Assembly (NCBI GenBank): GCA_036500225.1
Contig: DASYCJ010000030.1
Coordinates: forward strand, 1-52,610
DNA: 52,610 bases
DNA from: DASUBN01 sp036500225
GTDB lineage: Bacteria; Pseudomonadota; Gammaproteobacteria; Natronospirales; REEB76
Direction of reading: 5' to 3'
Positions 47,934 to 52,610 of the stretch are shown piece after piece (within the stretch, counting starts at the first letter, position 1; each line of letters starts with the position of its first letter). Both the position numbers and the translations under genes were made by a program. The notes beneath the pieces are model-generated. The model did no database searches. It saw nothing but the letters and a program-made list of their open reading frames with translations, and was not told the DNA's origin.

Positions 47934-50501
47934 TCAGAGCTTCTTCTTGAGTTCATACAGCAGCTCCAGCGCTTCCTTGGGCGAAAGCTTGTCCGGATCC
48001 ACAGACTTGAGTTTCTCCTCCACGGCGGAAGGCGGCGCCGCGAAGAGGCCGATCTGCTGTTGCGTGGCCGGCTTCTCTTTGGGTTGGCGCTGGGCAGACT
48101 CGAGCCGCGCCAGATATTCCTGGGCCTGGGCTATGACAGCCTTGGGGATGCCGGCCAGGGCTGCCACCTGTAGACCATAGCTGCGATCCGCCGGACCTTC
48201 CTTCACGGAATGCAGGAACACCAGCTCGTGGGCATGTTCCGTGGCATCCAGATGCACGTTGGCGACGCCGGGTATCAGTTCCGCGAGGGCCGTGAGTTCG
48301 AAATAGTGGGTAGCGAACAGCGTAAAGGCACGCACTTCCCGCGCGATATGGCTCGCCGCGGCCCAGGCGAGGGACATACCGTCGTAGGTCGAAGTGCCGC
48401 GGCCGATTTCGTCCATCAGCACCAGGCTCTGGTCCGTGGCGTTATTCAATATGTTCGCGCTCTCCACCATCTCCACCATGAACGTGGAGCGGCCACCGGC
48501 CAGATCATCTGAAGCGCCGATGCGGGTGAAGATGCGATCCAGGGGGCCGATCACCGCGCGGCCGCAGGGCACGAAGCTGCCGATATGGGCGAGTATCGCG
48601 ATGAGCGCGGTCTGGCGCATGTAAGTGGACTTGCCGCCCATGTTCGGACCGGTGATCACCAGCATGCGGCGTGCATCGTCGAGATTGAGATCGTTGGGCA
48701 CGAAGGGCGCATCGATGACCTGTTCCACCACCAGATGCCGCCCGGCTTCGATGCTGAGTTCAGGCTTGGAAGAGAGCTCCGGCGCTGTGAGGCGCAAGGC
48801 TATAGCCCGTTCCGCCAGGTTCGCCAGCACATCCAAGGTGGCGAGACCTAAGGCCGTGCGCTGCATATCGCTTAAGCGCTCGATGAGCTTATCCAGGAGT
48901 GCGTCATAGAGACTGCGTTCTCGGGCCAGGGATCGCTCCTGGGCCGAGAGGGCCTTGTCTTCGAAAGCCTTCAGTTCCGGCGTGATATAGCGCTCGGCGC
49001 CTTTCAGGGTCTGGCGGCGGATGTAGTCCGCCGGCACCCTATCCGCGTGGCTGCGGCCCACTTCTATATAGAAGCCATGGACCCGGTTGTAGTTCACCTT
49101 GAGAGTAGAGATACCGCTGCGGGCTTTCTCACGGAGCTCGAGGTCCGCCAGGAAGGCATCCGCGTCCCGATTGATGTGGCGCAGCTCGTCCAGTTCGGCG
49201 TCATAACCTTCCGCGAAGATACCGCCTTCCCGGGCCAGGGCCGGCGGGTCTTGCACCAGGGACTTCTTCAACAGCTCATATAGATCCGGATGTTCGCCCA
49301 GTTCCGGCACCAGCTTCTTCAGGATGGGCGTGTCCAGGCTCGATAAGGACTCTTGCAACGCCGGCAGTTCCGCCAGAGTGTAGCGCAGTTGTCCCAAATC
49401 TCGGGGTCGGGCGGATTTCAGGGCCACCCGGGCCAGGATGCGTTCCACATCGCCGATGCCATTGAGACGTTCCCGCAAGGGCTCGTAGCGCCGGTCCTCT
49501 ATAAGAGTGGCGATGCAGTGATATCTGTTCTTGAGTTCTGTGTGATCTCGCAAGGGACGGTTCAGCCAACGGCGCAGCAGGCGCCCACCCATGGGGGTGA
49601 CGCTCCGATCCATGATGCCGGCCAGGGTGAACTCATGGCGACCCACCAGGCTCAATTCGAGTTCCAGGTTCCGGCGGGTGGCTGCATCCAGGATGAGCGC
49701 GTCGTCGCGCCGCTCCACATTGAGGCCCGTGAGATGGGGCAGGGCCGTGCGCTGTGTCTCTTGCACGTATTGCAGCAGCGCCCCCGCAGCGGTGACGGCT
49801 GCATCCAGGCTCTCGGCGCCGAATCCCGCCAGATCGCGTGTACGGAATTGAGCCGTGAGCAGGCGCGTTGCGGTGGCCGCATCGAAATGCCAGGGCGGGC
49901 GGGCGCGGCCACCGTTGCGGGATTGAGCGGCCTTGGGCAGCAGCGCGTCTTCGGCGTAAAGCAGTTCTGCCGGACGCAGCCGTTCCAGTTCGCCCAAGAG
50001 CGCTTCTTCGCCGCTGACTTCGAGGATGGTGAAGCGGCCCGAGCCCAGGTCCAAAGCAGCGAGGCCATAACCTGCGGGCGCCACGTGCACCGCCGCCACC
50101 AGATTGTCGCGGCGCTCTTCTAAGAGAGCTTCGTCCGTGACGGTGCCCGGCGTGACGATGCGCATCACCTTGCGTTCCACCGGTCCCTTCGAGGTGGTGG
50201 GGTCGCCGATCTGCTCACAGATGGCTACGGACTCACCGAGCTTCACCAACTTGGCGAGGTAGTTGTCCAGTTGGTGATAAGGCACGCCCGCCATGGGGAT
50301 GGCGGAGCCGGCGGATTGGCCGCGCTGGGTGAGAGTGATGTCCATGAGCCGCGAGGCTTTCCGCGCATCGTCGTAGAAGAGTTCGTAGAAATCGCCCATG
50401 CGATAGAACAGCAGCACGTCCGGGTGCTCCGCCTTGGCGCGCAGGTACTGACGCATCATGGGCGTGTGTTCCGAGAACGTGTTGTCGGCGCTCTGGTTCA
50501 T
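47934..50501 (-). CDS. mutS: DNA mismatch repair protein MutS
   Basis: An 855-residue mismatch sensor of normal length. The mismatch-reading Phe-x-Glu is F-Y-E at about 38-40. The Walker A loop G-P-N-M-G-G-K-S lies at about 612-619, followed by D-E-I-G-R-G-T-S-T-Y-D-G as Walker B and signature, then the helix-turn-helix dimer end. It recruits MutL to mispairs. The gene is divergent from pncC, so mismatch repair and SOS repair genes are clustered here. Confidence 0.98.
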   Translation of the reverse strand: MNQSADNTFSEHTPMMRQYLRAKAEHPDVLLFYRMGDFYELFYDDARKASRLMDITLTQRGQSAGSAIPMAGVPYHQLDNYLAKLVKLGESVAICEQIGDPTTSKGPVERKVMRIVTPGTVTDEALLEERRDNLVAAVHVAPAGYGLAALDLGSGRFTILEVSGEEALLGELERLRPAELLYAEDALLPKAAQSRNGGRARPPWHFDAATATRLLTAQFRTRDLAGFGAESLDAAVTAAGALLQYVQETQRTALPHLTGLNVERRDDALILDAATRRNLELELSLVGRHEFTLAGIMDRSVTPMGGRLLRRWLNRPLRDHTELKNRYHCIATLIEDRRYEPLRERLNGIGDVERILARVALKSARPRDLGQLRYTLAELPALQESLSSLDTPILKKLVPELGEHPDLYELLKKSLVQDPPALAREGGIFAEGYDAELDELRHINRDADAFLADLELREKARSGISTLKVNYNRVHGFYIEVGRSHADRVPADYIRRQTLKGAERYITPELKAFEDKALSAQERSLARERSLYDALLDKLIERLSDMQRTALGLATLDVLANLAERAIALRLTAPELSSKPELSIEAGRHLVVEQVIDAPFVPNDLNLDDARRMLVITGPNMGGKSTYMRQTALIAILAHIGSFVPCGRAVIGPLDRIFTRIGASDDLAGGRSTFMVEMVESANILNNATDQSLVLMDEIGRGTSTYDGMSLAWAAASHIAREVRAFTLFATHYFELTALAELIPGVANVHLDATEHAHELVFLHSVKEGPADRSYGLQVAALAGIPKAVIAQAQEYLARLESAQRQPKEKPATQQQIGLFAAPPSAVEEKLKSVDPDKLSPKEALELLYELKKKL

Positions 50502-50555
50502 GTGAGGTCAGGCGGAATGGAAGGGCGATGCTAACAAGAATGTTAACCTTGGGTC

Positions 50556-51053
50556 ATGAAGACCGATGACGCATCTCTCCAGGCCCTCGCCGCGGACCTA
50601 GGCCAGCGCCTCAAGGCTAAAGGTCTGAAGCTCTCGGTAGCGGAGTCCTGCACCGGCGGCTGGATCGGCAAGATCCTGACGGACGTGGCCGGCAGTTCCG
50701 CCTGGTTCGAGCGGGGCTTCATTACCTATAGCAACGAGGCCAAGCTCGCCATGCTGGGGGTGAGGCAGGCTTCCCTGGATGCCCACGGGGCCGTATCTGA
50801 GACCGTGGTCCGGGAGATGGCGGAAGGGGCCGCGGACTGGAGCTTGGCTCAAGTGGCGGTGGCGGTCTCCGGCATCGCTGGGCCCGACGGCGGTAGCCCG
50901 GAGAAGCCCGTTGGTACTGTATGGATCGGCTGGCGCTGGGCCGACGGTAAGGTCACCAGCCGGCGCTTCCTATTTGTCGGTGACCGTGAGTCAATTAGAA
51001 GAGAAACAGTTTTGAGGGCTTTAGAGGGCTTAATAGCGGGTTTGGGCAGCTAA
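50556..51053 (+). CDS. pncC: Nicotinamide-nucleotide amidohydrolase (CinA C-terminal domain type)
   Basis: A 165-residue single-domain PncC protein that deamidates NMN in pyridine nucleotide salvage. Diagnostic segments are S-V-A-E-S-C-T-G-G with the catalytic Ser, G-S-S-A-W-F-E-R-G-F-I-T-Y-S-N, and V-S-G-I-A-G-P-D-G-G. The standalone form upstream of recA is common in gammaproteobacteria. The last 50 bases of the gene are AT-rich, and the recA promoter region follows. Confidence 0.95.
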   Translation: MKTDDASLQALAADLGQRLKAKGLKLSVAESCTGGWIGKILTDVAGSSAWFERGFITYSNEAKLAMLGVRQASLDAHGAVSETVVREMAEGAADWSLAQVAVAVSGIAGPDGGSPEKPVGTVWIGWRWADGKVTSRRFLFVGDRESIRRETVLRALEGLIAGLGS

Positions 51054-51124
51054 ATTAGGGTGAAATGCTGGCCCTTTCCTGACATTTCCTGCTTGTGATC
51101 CTTCGCAGCGCCATTCCGAAACTA

Positions 51125-51199
51125 CTGTGCTAAAGTTCAGTACCTGTGAATGAATACAGTATTTTCTTGACTTTGGTCTAATACTGTATAAAATCACAG
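51125..51199 (+). promoter_or_regulatory. SOS promoter of thpR-recA with three LexA-type boxes
   Basis: Two sites match CTGT-N8-ACAG exactly: 51144-51159 and 51184-51199. A third, 51125-51140, ends TCAG instead of ACAG. A sigma-70-like promoter, TTGACT (51167-51172) and TAAAAT (51189-51194) with 16 bases between, overlaps the third-position box. LexA bound there would block polymerase, so this unit is expected to be DNA-damage induced. Confidence 0.85.
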
Positions 51200-51202
51200 T
51201 TA

Positions 51203-51240
51203 CCGGCAAATCCCTGGGTACAGTCTGTACCACTGCCGGT
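51203..51240 (+). promoter_or_regulatory. Nested hairpin in the thpR-recA leader
   Basis: Outer arms ACCGGCA (51203-51209) and TGCCGGT (51234-51240) enclose a 15-base palindrome GGTACAG-T-CTGTACC (51217-51231). The pair would form a two-stage stem in the leader RNA; the inner palindrome also looks like a dyad protein site, though not a canonical LexA box. Confidence 0.5.
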
Positions 51241-51254
51241 GCGGGCCTTAAGAG

Positions 51255-51869
51255 ATGCTTCACAGATCTCCCACAAGCACCCAAGTCGGGACGCCGGACC
51301 TCCGGCTCTTCTTCGCGCTGTGGCCCGAGGCCGGCACCCGCCAAGCCACATATAAGGCAAGCCGTGACGCCCTCGCGGCAGCCGATGGCAAGGCGGTGTC
51401 GGCCGAAAACCTCCATATGACCCTGCTATTCCTTGGCCGCGTGGCCGCCGAGTCTTTGCCCTTGGTGAAGAGCATCGCCGCATCGGTGCAGGCCGAACGC
51501 TTCCGCCTGGAGCTCGACCGCTACGGTTACTGGAAAGAACCGCAAGTGCTGTGGTGCGGCACTTCGCGCGTCTCAGCTGCCGCCACCAGCCTCGCCGCAA
51601 AGTTGCGCGAACGGCTGATGCAGGCCGGCTTCAGGCCTGATAACCAAGATTTCATCCCGCACGTGACACTCGCCCGCAAAGTGCGCGCGCCGGGCGCGCT
51701 CGGTGGCTTCGGCCCCTTGAGTTGGTATGTAGACGAATTCGCGCTGGTGAGTTCCGTCATCGGCAAGACTGGCAGTGAATACTCCCCGCTCGCGACGTAC
51801 GCCCTCGGCGCCCGCAGGGAATATGAAATAATGGGCACACAAGGTCTTTCACATGAACGCAGCGCTTAA
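51255..51869 (+). CDS. thpR: RNA 2',3'-cyclic phosphodiesterase (2'-5' RNA ligase family)
   Basis: A 204-residue protein with the two H-x-T-x motifs of the 2H phosphoesterase fold: H-M-T-L at about 54-57 and H-V-T-L at about 136-139. It hydrolyses 2',3'-cyclic phosphates on RNA ends and can reverse the reaction. It sits between the SOS boxes and recA and its tail overlaps the recA start by 17 bases, so both are under the same damage-responsive promoter. An RNA-end enzyme in an SOS unit is unusual but recurrent near recA. Confidence 0.92.
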   Translation: MLHRSPTSTQVGTPDLRLFFALWPEAGTRQATYKASRDALAAADGKAVSAENLHMTLLFLGRVAAESLPLVKSIAASVQAERFRLELDRYGYWKEPQVLWCGTSRVSAAATSLAAKLRERLMQAGFRPDNQDFIPHVTLARKVRAPGALGGFGPLSWYVDEFALVSSVIGKTGSEYSPLATYALGARREYEIMGTQGLSHERSA

Positions 51870-52610
51870 GGTGATCCCCATGGACGACAACCGCAAGAAA
51901 GCCCTGGCCGCCGCCTTAGGCCAGATCGAGAAGCAGTTCGGCAAGGGCTCGGTGATGCGTCTGGGCGACCACGCTGCCACCCGCGACATCGATGTGGTGT
52001 CCACCGGCTCCCTGACGCTCGACATCGCCCTCGGCATCGGCGGTCTGCCCCGCGGCCGCGTGGTGGAAATCTACGGCCCTGAATCCTCCGGCAAGACCAC
52101 CCTCACGCTGCAGGTGATCGCCGAGATCCAGAAGAAGGGCGGCACCGCCGCCTTCATCGACGCGGAACACGCTCTGGATCCGCAGTACGCCGGCAAGCTC
52201 GGCGTGAAGGTTGAAGACCTCTTGATCTCCCAACCGGATACCGGCGAACAGGCTCTCGAGATCGCCGACATGCTGGTGCGCTCCGCCGCGGTGGACGTGG
52301 TGGTGATCGATTCCGTGGCGGCGCTTACTCCTAAGGCTGAGATAGAAGGCGAGATGGGCGACCAGCACATGGGTTTGCAGGCCCGGCTCATGTCCCAGGC
52401 CCTGCGCAAGCTCACCGCCAACATCAAGCGTTCCAACACGCTCGTCATCTTCATCAACCAGATACGCATGAAGATCGGCGTGATGTTCGGCAACCCGGAG
52501 ACCACCACCGGCGGCAACGCCCTCAAGTTCTACGCCTCGGTGCGCCTGGACATCCGCCGCATCGGCGCCATCAAGAGCGGCGAGGAGGTCATCGGCAGCG
52601 AGACCCGCGT
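51853..52610 (+). CDS. recA: Recombinase RecA (partial, runs off window)
   Basis: The first 252 residues are present. It shows the N-terminal helix region (D-D-N-R-K-K-A-L-A-A-A-L-G-Q-I-E-K), Walker A G-P-E-S-S-G-K-T at about 75-82, D-V-V-V-I-D-S-V-A-A-L, the L1 region M-G-L-Q-A-R-L-M-S-Q-A and the L2 start N-P-E-T-T-T-G-G-N-A-L-K. RecA forms filaments for recombination and LexA cleavage. ATG 51853 is used; an ATG at 51880 is possible. Confidence 0.98.
   Translation, partial: MNAALKVIPMDDNRKKALAAALGQIEKQFGKGSVMRLGDHAATRDIDVVSTGSLTLDIALGIGGLPRGRVVEIYGPESSGKTTLTLQVIAEIQKKGGTAAFIDAEHALDPQYAGKLGVKVEDLLISQPDTGEQALEIADMLVRSAAVDVVVIDSVAALTPKAEIEGEMGDQHMGLQARLMSQALRKLTANIKRSNTLVIFINQIRMKIGVMFGNPETTTGGNALKFYASVRLDIRRIGAIKSGEEVIGSETR

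Overview
The window is high-GC bacterial chromosome carrying gammaproteobacterial housekeeping genes. Lineage clues are a Clp/Crp-type regulator, the Coq7 hydroxylase, 6S RNA beside ygfA, the pepP-ubiH-ubiI order, and rpe-gph running into a trpE-G-D-C cluster with a leader peptide. Together these suggest a Xanthomonadales/Nevskiales-like gammaproteobacterium that respires with ubiquinone. Genus cannot be assigned from sequence alone.

Layout. 0-11 kb: a GNAT acetyltransferase, SrkA-type kinase, an orphan BtuF-like binding protein, small membrane proteins, purC, djlA, a methyltransferase, a serine hydrolase and an O-acyltransferase. 11-16.5 kb: rpe-gph, then a trp leader peptide (a 20-residue peptide ending Trp-Arg-Trp-Trp) and attenuator hairpin, then trpE-trpG-trpD-trpC with overlapping or near-overlapping genes. 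16.5-23.5 kb: two tandem zinc alcohol dehydrogenases, a Clp-like regulator, coq7 with a tiny downstream membrane protein, a VOC protein, a GlcF-like Fe-S protein and a 2Fe-2S ferredoxin. 23.5-24.7 kb: rplM-rpsI and tRNA-Gln(CUG). 24.7-27.6 kb: an AT-richer accessory patch with a probable gene remnant, a 22-residue lysine-rich peptide gene and a tandem-repeat cysteine-rich protein. 27.6-34 kb: two DGPF/YCII genes feeding into an ECF sigma factor with a long C-terminal extension, DUF3175, two PD40 beta-propeller proteins, a lipase and a CPBP protease. 34-41.6 kb: rpiA, a histone-H1-like gene, EVE protein, ygfA, 6S RNA, zapA and a coiled-coil partner, then ygfB-like, pepP, ubiH and ubiI. 41.6-52.6 kb: phhA-phhB, ispG, a hydrolase, a second CPBP protease, an amidohydrolase, mutS, pncC, then a LexA-controlled thpR-recA unit cut by the window end.

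The least ordinary signal is a dispersed palindromic element present in three intergenic gaps (584-773, 16436-16558, and 34645-34771 on the minus strand). All share the octamer GCCTAGCC, an internal small hairpin and a closing terminal stem. The stem sequences differ completely between copies yet remain perfectly paired, which is the pattern expected of selection or a mobilisation mechanism acting on structure. Other points are three LexA-type boxes over the recA promoter, the trp attenuator, two stand-alone lysine-rich genes with their own terminators, the duplicated cysteine-rich domain protein, and an unlisted 44-residue membrane protein next to coq7.

No CRISPR array, transposase, integrase or phage gene was found. 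All statements come from reading the sequence; no database search was run.
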